From positions 27,481,137 through 27,545,136 of the forward strand of contig OY986967.1 in NCBI GenBank assembly GCA_963920575.1: 64,000 bases of DNA. The letters run 5' to 3'. This stretch comes from Narthecium ossifragum (taxonomy: Eukaryota > Streptophyta > Magnoliopsida > Dioscoreales > Nartheciaceae). Positions within the stretch are counted from its first letter, which is position 1. Every line of letters begins with the position of its first letter. This document shows positions 22,501-31,020 of the stretch, in pieces. A model generated the notes under the pieces. That model had not been told where the DNA came from. It did no database searches and worked only from the letters and a program-made list of their open reading frames with translations. Position numbers and translations under genes: made by a program.

Positions 22501-25353
22501 TTGCACATGATTCTCAAGTACGCTGATGCTGTCAAAGGACATGTTAATAAAAGACTATGAATTTAAGCTCTTGACTTGTTTATTACACTACTACCTAAGT
22601 TACATGTTTTGGTTTATAATATTCACCCTTTATGGTGTTAGCTTTTGACATATTTAAATCATCTGCTTTTTTGTTTCCAAAATACATGTAGATAATGGAG
22701 TTCTTGCGATGTATACCTACTTGTGGTGAATCGGGATTTATTAGTGCAGTGAGATAAAGGGCTTTATTTTCAAGTAGTGTAGAAACTAGAAAGTACATAT
22801 GTTGCCTGTTGTTTTTTTAAAAAATATTTTAATGTAAGCTTTTTGTGGCTTTGGACTATATTCTTGTCAGAAATTGGCTAGCTCTCCAAGCAAAATTTTG
22901 ACTTTTTGATTGGCTTCCTAAACAATATCACGGAGACTTGCTTGTTTACTGATTGGTCTAATGCAGTACTTTTTAGAATGTGTATATTAAGAATATCATG
23001 TGGTGTCTATGAACCCTAAACAATATTATGTGGACTGGTGACTATCAATCATGTTCTTCATATTTGGTGCTTTCTTGATTGGATTATGTTGTTTCTAGGG
23101 GCAGCTTTTAAGAACATGTTTCTTTTTTTGTTAGGTCTATTGATTGCAAGTATTTTGACTTTGGAAATGGGACATGCCCCTTTGGGACTAGTTGCTTCTA
23201 CAAGGTACAATCTTTATTTGAATCATTCTTTCTTCTAAGATTTTCTTTAATACAAACATCTGTTTTGCTTTTAGAGCTTGCCCAGATTCTCTAAATGATC
23301 TGTCATCTATGCGTCGGACTTGTGTTAATGCCACAGAGTTTTCCAAATGCTTTCTTACATGTGTTTGATATCGTCTTAATGCAACCACTTGAATGTGATA
23401 CAACGCCATGAAGTGTTATAGAAAACTACAATTTTCTGCCTTTGATTCAGAAAAAGCATCATTTTGATAGTCACCACGTTTGAATTGCATTTGCTGCTAT
23501 TGTATGTGAAAATTATATGTTCTTTGATAAGGTCGAACCATATTTTCAATAGGAGGTAGGCTTTTTTTGGGTTCAATGGGCATATAAGGTTGCATATAGA
23601 GGCATCTAGCAACCTCACCTTGGTTAGGCAAGTGATCGCAGCTTATATTAATGGCCAGAAAGGGTTGCTTTACAAAGTTCTGTGGTCATTTATATGTAGT
23701 AATCAGATAGTTTATTGACTAGTATTTTTTTGGTTGATGAGTTTTTCTTATTTTTATATGATTTGATCTCTTATTTTTTAAGCGCCTGCTATGCTAAAAC
23801 AGTTAAAAAGTTGGTTTTACTGTTTTTTCTATGAATTTCCTCAATTTGTAAGAGGTGAATGCCCATGGGGTTTTAATGAGTGCTATCTTGTTGTGTTCCA
23901 GCACACATACAAGCCGTACTCAAACAGGATGCGTACTAATAGGCAACGTCCATGTCAGCCTTCCACAAACCAGCCTTGTTCATACAGGCCCAGACAAGTA
24001 GTAATAGAACAAGAATTACAGGATCTTGCCAGACTAGTTATAGAAGAAAGAGGAACTAGAGGAACTTGCCGGATGACTAGATATGGATGTGGAGCTGGTG
24101 GATCTTGATGCCGAAGATGTTTACAGCTTTCTAGAGATGACCTTTCTGCTTATGCGATTGGGCTTTAATGACATTAACTCATCAAGTAATGAGGGAGACT
24201 AATGGCCTTTGTGTTTTATCATCCCTAGTTGTAATAGTGAGGATATTTATATGCATGAGGACCATAGTTTCCATGGAAATTTTGAGGTTCGTCACAACTT
24301 TTGGCCATGTTTTCGTGGTATGTGTTTCATATATCATACTGTATTCATGTTTTAACATCCCTAGTTGTAATAGTGAGGACATAGATATATATCTGCATTG
24401 GACCATACTTCGCATGGAAACTTTTGAGCTTCTCTCAACTTATGCTGACATGAAGTTTGTGTTATGTTTTTCATGTATCCTACCATTAGGTTTATTTTTC
24501 CACATGGGAAGTCTTCAGTTGCTTTCAAACAGTTGCTGAGATCAAATGTATCAATTTTCTGCATGCTTTGTTGTTTGTCGACGATGAAGGGGGCCTTTTG
24601 ATTTGCTTATGGGTTTTCATAAGATTGTCTTTCCACTGAGGAATTGATTGTAACTTGTCTGATGTCCAAGAAGCTGGAAACGATAAAAAGCTAATCTTGC
24701 TTTATGGTATTAGTGGAGTTGATAATTGTGAATAACTTGCGTTCTAGGATGTGAGTTCACCTGGCTATGGTTGGTGTATTTTGCACTGATTTAGATAATG
24801 ATCTTTTGTCAGTCTCTAGAAGGCTTGTGCCTTTTTCTTATTTACACATGTTAGTTGCATAAGGTCATTATAGATTTTTCTTAAAAATCTAGAAGGCCTT
24901 TTTTGTTATTCATTTTGTTGGGATTGGTGCAATTAACTTCAGAATTTATCATTTATGATTCTTGGTTCGTAAATGATCACAGCTAGACGTTGGGTTGATT
25001 TTGTAAGAATTTCATGACCATAAGCAGTTATTCAGCTGGAGGCAAACATCTGTTCTCCACATGAAAATTAATTTCATAAGCCAATTTATGACTCGTTTAT
25101 TATGGTCTCGTGCATTATTTGTTTCTTTCAGCATGCTTACAGAGATGGTCGTATAGAAGAAGTGGTTCTTCGACATCTTGATGCCGAAGATGGGAACACT
25201 GTGATAGCTAAGGATGTCAGGTTTGCTTTTGCTTCTCACTTTTCATCTGGAAACACTGCTTTGTTGTGTGGTCAGCTTGTGCTGATTCTTGCTCACGTAT
25301 CATTCAATGATTGTTTCAGGCTTTCCGACTTCCTCAGTGGATTGCATCTTTAG
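19576..25353 (+). CDS. MKRN: Makorin-type RING and C3H zinc-finger E3 ubiquitin ligase, 6 exons
   Basis: Makorin ring-finger protein, a probable RNA-binding E3 ubiquitin ligase. Exons: 19576-19586 (only 11 coding nt), 21067-21154, 21244-22052, 23135-23204, 25132-25220, 25320-25353; 366 residues. Domains: C3H fingers near residues 7-25 and 35-53, a third at 151-169, the makorin Cys-His motif 173-197 ([20 protein letters not shown]), a C3HC4 RING at about 214-271 (CSVCLERV...CDHPFCISC...CPICRKLS), and a fourth C3H at 307-326 ([14 protein letters not shown]). The canonical plant end is [20 protein letters not shown]...[10 protein letters not shown]. Intron 1 is 1.5 kb. Intron 4 (23205-25131) contains another possible terminal exon. 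Confidence 0.95.
23902..24202 (+). pseudogene. Alternative last exon of makorin, apparently frameshifted
   Basis: Inside makorin intron 4, an acceptor (TGTTCCAG at 23901) precedes codons [17 protein letters not shown] in the right phase to replace HAYRDG of the standard exon 5. This frame stops at 24106-24108 after an uninformative end. The +1 frame from 24080 to a stop at 24200-24202 reads an acidic tail, [19 protein letters not shown] and [13 protein letters not shown], that looks protein-coding. Together the two frames resemble the long acidic tail of animal makorins. A one-base indel between about 24077 and 24105 would explain it. It could instead be a functional short tail, or a decayed exon. 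Confidence 0.5.
24217..24445 (+). repeat. Direct repeat of about 90 bp in makorin intron 4
   Basis: Two imperfect copies, starting near 24217 and 24354, both begin CATCCCTAGTTGTAATAGTG and continue through similar CATGGAAA...TTTTGAG segments to a CAACTT end. The spacing is about 137 bp. The copies lie just downstream of the alternative exon and probably arose by a local duplication. Confidence 0.7.
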
Positions 25354-26163
25354 GATCAAATAAGTTATATGGTGTTGATGTGAGTGCTGTTTGTTAAACC
25401 CGCTTCTGCTTCTTGAATGTTGATATCTCTTTCATTTTCCATTGTCTCCAGTCTCCAGAGGCATTTGTTCTATTTTTATGATTATTCACTCTGATGGAAG
25501 TCTAGGGAAAGATATATACCATTGACATTGAGAGCAGAATGAGCTTAAATTTTTGATTTGTTGCCTCCATGCAGAGACTTGAGATCTGCTCTATGGATTA
25601 GAAGATTTAAACAAGAACCGAAAGAGTCCACTAATACTATCTTATCTTAATCTCTTTTCCAGGATCCTTATCATGGTTGAAGACTTTCTCGCATTTCTGG
25701 TTTCAATAATGAATTATACTACCTGATTTCCTTCATCGCTCAAAAAGACCCGATCATCTTTGGATGAACTAAGGTACTGTTCGCAACATCCAGTCATTTT
25801 TGTTTGTTTTTATCTAACTGTTTAGTATGACAAAAGCGTATAACATTGTAAGCTGGATTTTTTTGCTTCCTTCTCTCCTTTTTTGCCCATTTCCTCTCTA
25901 ATCCCCTTGATGATTTTATGCAGATCCATGCCTCAGGGCTGGACTATGTTCAGAAAAAGCGTTTCCGGAAAAAGCTGGTGCTGCTTGATTTGATCAGGTG
26001 AGAAGATCAAACAAAAAAATAGTGGTGGTGAAGGGAAAAAACCGAAGAAAAAAAAAAAACAAAACCGAGTCATTAATACAGAACACAATCAATGTAATAA
26101 ATCTCATCCAGGAATTCAGGATGCATTTGGCAGAGCTTCTGCCCCTGCCCTTTAAACATAGAC
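25354..26163 (+). other. Makorin 3' flank; no gene recognised
   Basis: AT-rich sequence after the makorin stop codon, including its probable 3' untranslated region and an A-rich tract at about 26012-26066. I see no open frame with family features. Confidence 0.5.
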
Positions 26164-26957
26164 ATGTCTCTTGTGAAATGTATCAAGGTTTTGCCAAATG
26201 ATAGGATGTGGATCAGAACTGAAACTTTTTCACAATCATGCATACCTACAGTCTTGATAATGTGCTGAAGTGAGAGTGTGAGTAAGCTTCCCAAAAGACA
26301 TTCGAGTTGTAAATTCGAGACCTTAGCCTACATGGCTTTTGGTTAGGTGTTTGGTATACAAGTATTTCTTGACTATCTTCAGCTTATTCTTCAGTTCAAG
26401 ATATTGATTTCTGCATGCTGGTTGGTAAGGTCAGGTGTGATGATTCATGTGGTCTTATTTTTTTTTTGATTAATTCAGCCCAAAGGCTATTACATCAACA
26501 AGTCAAAGGTTCTAATGCCGTCCTCTAGAGTCCATCTAAACGACATCAACAAGTCTAAGGTCCTAATGCCGTCCTCTAGAGTCCATCAACAGTCCGAAGG
26601 CTATCATATCATGTGGTCTTATGATATTGGCTTCTATACATGCAAAACTCCACTATGTTAGAGATTAGCAAATTAATCATACGATGTAATCTTAATTACA
26701 TCCATATCACATAAAGCTCAAATGTTATTCGAAATACTGGCATAATTAAGTGGTACACGTCAAAATAAGGAGAAATGTATTTATGCTCTCAAGAACAAGT
26801 CCAGCTAATATTTAAATCCTACCCGTTAACATGTATGAATCCATGTCTTCCATCTCAAGTGTTATTGGATGTTAGTGAATCCATACCCCATTGGACGGGG
26901 TACAGCTAACCCAAATTCGGGGGGTTTCTAAGGTCCCGTCTCAAAGGAAACCCTATA
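26164..26957 (+). repeat. Segmental duplication, copy A
   Basis: This block matches 27302-27600 followed by 28100-28150 and 29809-30220 (copy B) in the same order. Shared landmarks are the TATCAA-GTTTTGCC segment, AATGTGCTGAAGT, GAGTTGTAA-TTCGAGA, TGGCATAATTAAGTGGTA and GGATGTTAGTGAATCCATACC. Copy B runs to the CCME leader, so copy A is a detached copy of the CCME upstream region without the gene. Copy A holds one extra insertion (26459-26608); copy B holds several others. Identity is moderate, which points to an old duplication. Confidence 0.8.
26445..26622 (-). mobile_element. Short retroposon (SINE or truncated L1) with 14-bp target duplication
   Basis: An insert of about 150 bp (26459-26608) is flanked by perfect 14-bp direct repeats, TCATGTGGTCTTAT, at 26445-26458 and 26609-26622. 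On the minus strand the insert ends in a poly-A run preceded by GGGCTGAATTAATC, similar to the 3' ends of plant L1-type retroposons. It contains two tandem copies of about 53 bp built on CTAATGCCGTCCTCTAGAG. The matching place in copy B lacks it. A minimal 5'-truncated LINE and a SINE cannot be separated by eye. Confidence 0.7.
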
Positions 26958-26959
26958 AC

Positions 26960-27300
26960 CACTCTAAAAACTTTCAAGTCAGCGCCCGTGAAGTAGAACT
27001 AGGGCGTAAAGCTCGTCGGACCGTCAACCGCCTCCGTTTCCAAAAGTTTTAAAAGTGGGCGCCGCTAAAAGATAAAAGATCATCAACGACGACCCCCCAA
27101 AAGTTTTAAGAGTAGCCGTCCTAAAAGATAGATGAGAATATGTAACTGACCTCTAAAAGTTTTAAATGGACGTTTGATTGCTTGCATAAGCTAATGAGTG
27201 ACCAGTGAAACTGAAGATAGAAGAGAATCAAGACGGCCTCAAAAATTTTAAAGTGGCCGTCGCTAAAAGATACAAGGTAAACAGCAACGACCTTCTCCCA
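26960..27300 (+). repeat. Degenerate tandem repeats with AAAAGTTTTAAA core
   Basis: Three to four imperfect units of about 60-100 bp between the two duplicated blocks. Each carries a version of CCAAAAGTTTTAAAAGTGG followed by CCGTCGCTAAAAGATA. No coding capacity is seen. The units may be related to how the flanking duplication arose, but the sequence does not prove this. Confidence 0.6.
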
Positions 27301-27301
27301 A

Positions 27302-28150
27302 ATGTCTCATAAGGTGTATCAATGTTTTGCCAAAAGATAGTATGTGGATTCAAAGCGAAACCATTTGCAATCTTGACAATGTGCTGAAGTTGAAGTTTAA
27401 GTTTTCTTCCCGAGAGACATTTGAGTTGTAAGTTCGAGATCTTAGGTTGTTATGTGTGTTTGGTACATATATAATCTTTCTCAACTATCTTCCAGTATCG
27501 GTCCTTTCTTTTCTTTTTTGAGAAATCCGATATTGATTCTTCAATCCAAGAGATTGATTATGCATGCTAGCGTTGGTCAGATCAGGTGTGAAGTGTGATG
27601 GTTTATATCAACACTAACTGTGCCCATGTCACATGATAGGGTAATCATCAACCCTACCCCCAATAACTCCCTCTCACTAAACCTAGGATTATCATGCCAC
27701 ATAGGCGTCACATAGGCTCCACCTAGGACATTCTCTCTAAACCTAGGATTATCAGCACTAGTTATGTCCCCTGTCACATGACAGGGTAACCACCAACCCC
27801 ACCCTAATAACCACACAATAACTCCCTCCTACTAAACCCCTATCAACCTAGGATTATTATGTCACATAGGATCCATTCTACCGCCACGTAGGCCAATAAA
27901 AGTTTTACTTATAACCATAGCCTCATATAAGGATGATTATAAGACAAAGCAGTGAGAGAAATATGAGGATGATTATAAGACAAAGCGGAGAGAGAAAAGA
28001 ACGACGGTCCATGTCCAATCAACTCAAGATCTAAGGCAGAGATTGAAAAGGTGTGGAAAAATTAAAATTATAACTGAATGGATAAATAGGAACGGTGCCA
28101 GATGGCATAGGCCACACTAGTGTATCACTTCCATCCATGCAAAACTTCAA
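27302..28150 (+). repeat. Segmental duplication, copy B (5' part)
   Basis: Homologous to copy A (26164-26640). It is interrupted by Helitron-like units at 27614-27933 and then continues to ATGCAAAACTTCAA, where the MULE begins. After the MULE it resumes at 29809 and continues to the CCME start codon. Confidence 0.75.
27614..27933 (-). mobile_element. Two short Helitron-like units in tandem
   Basis: Read on the minus strand, the better unit (27933-27758, 176 bp) begins TCCTTATATGAGG after an A. It ends with a hairpin of 8-bp stem, CCCTGTCATGTGACAGGG, seven bases before CTAG, followed by T. TC...hairpin...CTAG inserted between A and T is the Helitron signature. A second, 5'-lacking unit (27757-27614) ends TTAG|T and has a related hairpin. 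Neither codes for a Rep/helicase. Similar units occur near 37.3-37.9 kb. Confidence 0.6.
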
Positions 28151-29808
28151 GGGATTTTTGCATTCCGGTACCACGTACTTTTCCAGGAATGCAGTTTGGT
28201 ACCTTGTAGTTTCGGATTTGCAATTTGATGCCACCATGTTATAATACCAGAGCAAGGTGATCCAAGCTCCTCAACGGCGTTATGTGGACTGACGGTAAAC
28301 TGGCCACGTGATACACACGTGCCTACCATCAGCCCACATAGCCACGTGTCGTGGCATCTTCTATTACACGTGTCTTTCAATAGTGAAAATAAAATCCACA
28401 CTCGTCCCTGCTCGTCCCCGCTCGTCACCGACTCACCGGAGCTCGCCATCAGTGACGTCCTCCAAGCCGCCGCCCGCGGCCCTCCCTACCGTGCAGCCTC
28501 ACCGCCGTTCGCCTAGCGCCGCCACCACCCCCCACCTCCTTGCGGTCCTCAGAGCGTTCCGGCGCCCGTCAACATCATTGAGGCAGTGCGGATGGGGGTT
28601 GGCGTCGGTGGCCGTCTATGCCATGGACATGATCGAGCTGACGGACTGAGCCGCGGGCACGCTTGCTAATGGGGAGAAGCTTGACAAGGTCACCGTCACC
28701 GAGAACTCGATCGTCGAGATGCGAGGGCACATCGTCGCAGGGCTCGATAGGTACCTGCAAGAGAGCGGAGAGCGGACAGGGGCTCGCCATCGCCCGCCTC
28801 CTTGCCATCTCTGGGCCTTCTTCTCCTTCCATTTTCTCTTTCTTTTTCCCTTGTTTCTCCTTTCCCTCGTTCCTATGTTCCAATCCTTTTTTGCTCTGTT
28901 TTTTTTTGTTTCCTTTTCCACAATCTTCTCCATCTCCGGCAGTGATCATCACTACCACTACCGCAGCCACCTCCCTAGGCGCCGCCTCCACTGGCGGGCA
29001 TGATCTCGCAGCACCCGGGGGTCTACCTGATGGTGGTGGTGGAGGAGGAGCAGGACCCGGAGCAGAGGAGGAGGACCAGTAGAGAGGAGGAGGAGGACCA
29101 GTAGAGAGGAGGAGGAGGAGCAGAGGAGGAGGAGGAGGAGGACGATCTGTACGCGGCCACTGGCGTGGAGTCTCCACCGCTGCCACTGCACGAGATCAGA
29201 GATCTTACCGTCGGCGCTGATCTACGGTCATCGGCGTGCAACAGTCGTGATCCAACGCGCCATCGTCGCGTTGCAGTCCTAGGCGTGTGGCCGCCGTCGC
29301 TACGAGCCAAGCGCTGCCACCGCCGGCGCTCACTTGCACGGCTGCACCAGTCCCGATCTCGCCAGCCTGCGTGTCGATGAGAACCACCTCGGCGACAAGC
29401 GTCCTGTTGATGATGCCCACGATCTGAGGGTGAGCTATCAGGCGGTTAGCTATCAGGCGCTCACTTCTTCTCCTCCTCCTCCTCCTCTCTCCTCTGAGGG
29501 TGAGCTATCAGGCGGTGCTCAAAGCTCTATTCCAAGTTCTGAGGAAGACAGAGGAGGTTGTGGATGATGCCCACAATCTCTGCGCCCTAACAGTGACGGG
29601 AAACGGGTGCAAAACCGGGAAACGAGTGCAAAACCGCTCACGTGCGCGCACGTGAGCGGTTTCCTGTCAATTTACACTAACGGAGTCGAGGGTTGAGATT
29701 AAGTTACAATTGGTTTATAACCTGGTGGCATCAAATTGCAAATCCGAAACTACAATGTATCAAACTGCATTCCTGGGAAAGTACGTGATACCGGAATGTA
29801 AAAATCCC
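28151..29808. mobile_element. Mutator-like element with 94-bp TIRs (Pack-MULE type)
   Basis: Terminal inverted repeats at 28151-28244 and 29715-29808 are about 94% identical and start GGGATTTTTGCATTCCGG / GGGATTTTTACATTCCGG. They are flanked by a 9-bp target duplication, AAACTTCAA (28142-28150) and AAACTTCAG (29809-29817), which fits Mutator-like transposition. The 1.47-kb interior is much richer in GC than the flanks and has no transposase frame. It contains exon-like pieces, one at about 28590-28770 reading ASVAVYAMDMIELTD-stop-AAGTLANGEKLDKV, and a GGA/GAG repeat at 29083-29145. This is typical of an element that captured host gene fragments; the donor gene is not recognised. Confidence 0.85.
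28590..28775 (+). pseudogene. Captured exon-like fragment inside the MULE
   Basis: A frame with strongly GC-ending codons reads VAVYAMDMIELTD, an in-frame TGA, then AAGTLANGEKLDKVTVTEN and IVEMRGHIVAGLDRYLQ. Codon use looks like a real exon, but the stop and the surrounding frames show it is not functional. I do not recognise the family. A protein search with this stretch would name the donor. Confidence 0.4.
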
Positions 29809-30228
29809 AAACTTCAGTATGTTTCACATTAGTAAATTAATCGTATAATTGAATCTTAATCACATCCACTTCATATAATAATACTCAACTGTTTATACGA
29901 AATAGTGGCATAATTAAGTGGTAAACGTCAAAATTATAGTATATATTTTTTATTTTTTGCTCTCAGCACTATTTTAGTTGGTATTTAAATCCTACCCGGT
30001 AAAGAGGATAAATTATCGGATGTTAGTGAATCCATACCCGGTAAGATATCGGGTTACCCGACTCCATTCACACGTCCGGCATACTGCACGTGGCATGCAC
30101 GTGACCTAGAATACCGCTCCTTCTTCTTTCCCAAGTCTCCTCTCTCCCACCACCTTCTAGAGAGCCCAAATCCGGGGGTTAGGTCCCATCTCCTCCTTTG
30201 GAAAACCTATACCTCCAAAGGTCCCCTC

Positions 30229-31020
30229 ATGGCCTACAGGCTCTTCTCTTCCCTCCTCCGTCAGCACCACCACCGCCTCTCTCCCCATCTCCTCCGCCCG
30301 CACAACCACCACGACCACCACCTCTTCTCGTCGGCCACCTCCACCCTCCACCGCCGCCCCCCCGCTCTACCGCATCCGGAGACGTCTCTTCACTTCCTAC
30401 TCGGTCGCCATCTCTCCACCCTCTCCCGCCGCGCCACACCCTCCCCGCGCCCCCGCTCTGTGGATATTGGCGCCCGGGCGCGCCAGCTCCAAAGCCGCCG
30501 CCTTTGGACCTACGCCCTCACCTTCGGGTGCGTGGCGGGGTTCATCGTCATCGTCCTTTCTACCTTCCAGGATCAGCTCGTCTTCTATATCACCCCAACC
30601 GACGCGCTCCAACGCTTTCAGTCCAACCCCTCCAAGTCCCGCTTCCGCCTCGGGGGCCTCGTGCTCGAGGGCAGCGTCATCCACCCCTCCACCTCTTCCC
30701 CCGCGCTTGAGTTCGTCATCACCGACCTCATCACCGATATCCTGGTCCGGTACGAGGGATCTCTCCCGGATCTCTTCCGCGAGGGCCATTCCGTCGTTGT
30801 CGAGGGGTTCGTAAAGCCATTTGGTGAAGATAGGGCGGCGGCTGCGGGGCCGAAGGTTTCGGAGAAGGCGAAGGGTGGGGAGTGCTTCTTTGAGGCGACC
30901 GAGGTGCTCGCTAAGCACGACGAGAAGTATATGCCCAAGGAGGTTGCGGCTGCGCTGGAGCGGAACAAGAAGCAGCTGGAGGCCGAGGCAGAGGCCAAGA
31001 CTGATGCGGTGCCTGCTTAG
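30229..31020 (+). CDS. CCME: Cytochrome c maturation protein E, mitochondrial
   Basis: Haem chaperone of the CCM (system I) pathway. It binds haem covalently in the mitochondrial intermembrane space and passes it to apocytochrome c. The gene is intronless, 263 residues. The N-terminus is rich in Arg, His and Ser (presequence), followed by one membrane anchor at about residues 92-112 (ALTFGCVAGFIVIVL). A beta-barrel domain follows with FRLGGLVLEGSV, ITDLITDILVRYEG and LPDLFREGHSVVVEG. The haem-binding motif is AKHDEKYMP, with His230 and Tyr234. The charged C-terminal tail is usual in plants. The start was chosen as the first ATG in the long frame, giving a normal presequence. Its upstream region is partly duplicated at 26.6-26.96 kb. 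Confidence 0.96.
   Translation: MAYRLFSSLLRQHHHRLSPHLLRPHNHHDHHLFSSATSTLHRRPPALPHPETSLHFLLGRHLSTLSRRATPSPRPRSVDIGARARQLQSRRLWTYALTFGCVAGFIVIVLSTFQDQLVFYITPTDALQRFQSNPSKSRFRLGGLVLEGSVIHPSTSSPALEFVITDLITDILVRYEGSLPDLFREGHSVVVEGFVKPFGEDRAAAAGPKVSEKAKGGECFFEATEVLAKHDEKYMPKEVAAALERNKKQLEAEAEAKTDAVPA

Noticed and set aside
28575..29186. Long minus-strand frame with Pro- and Leu-rich repeats
   Set aside because: It translates the GGA/GAG repeat inside the MULE. Low complexity, no conserved domain.
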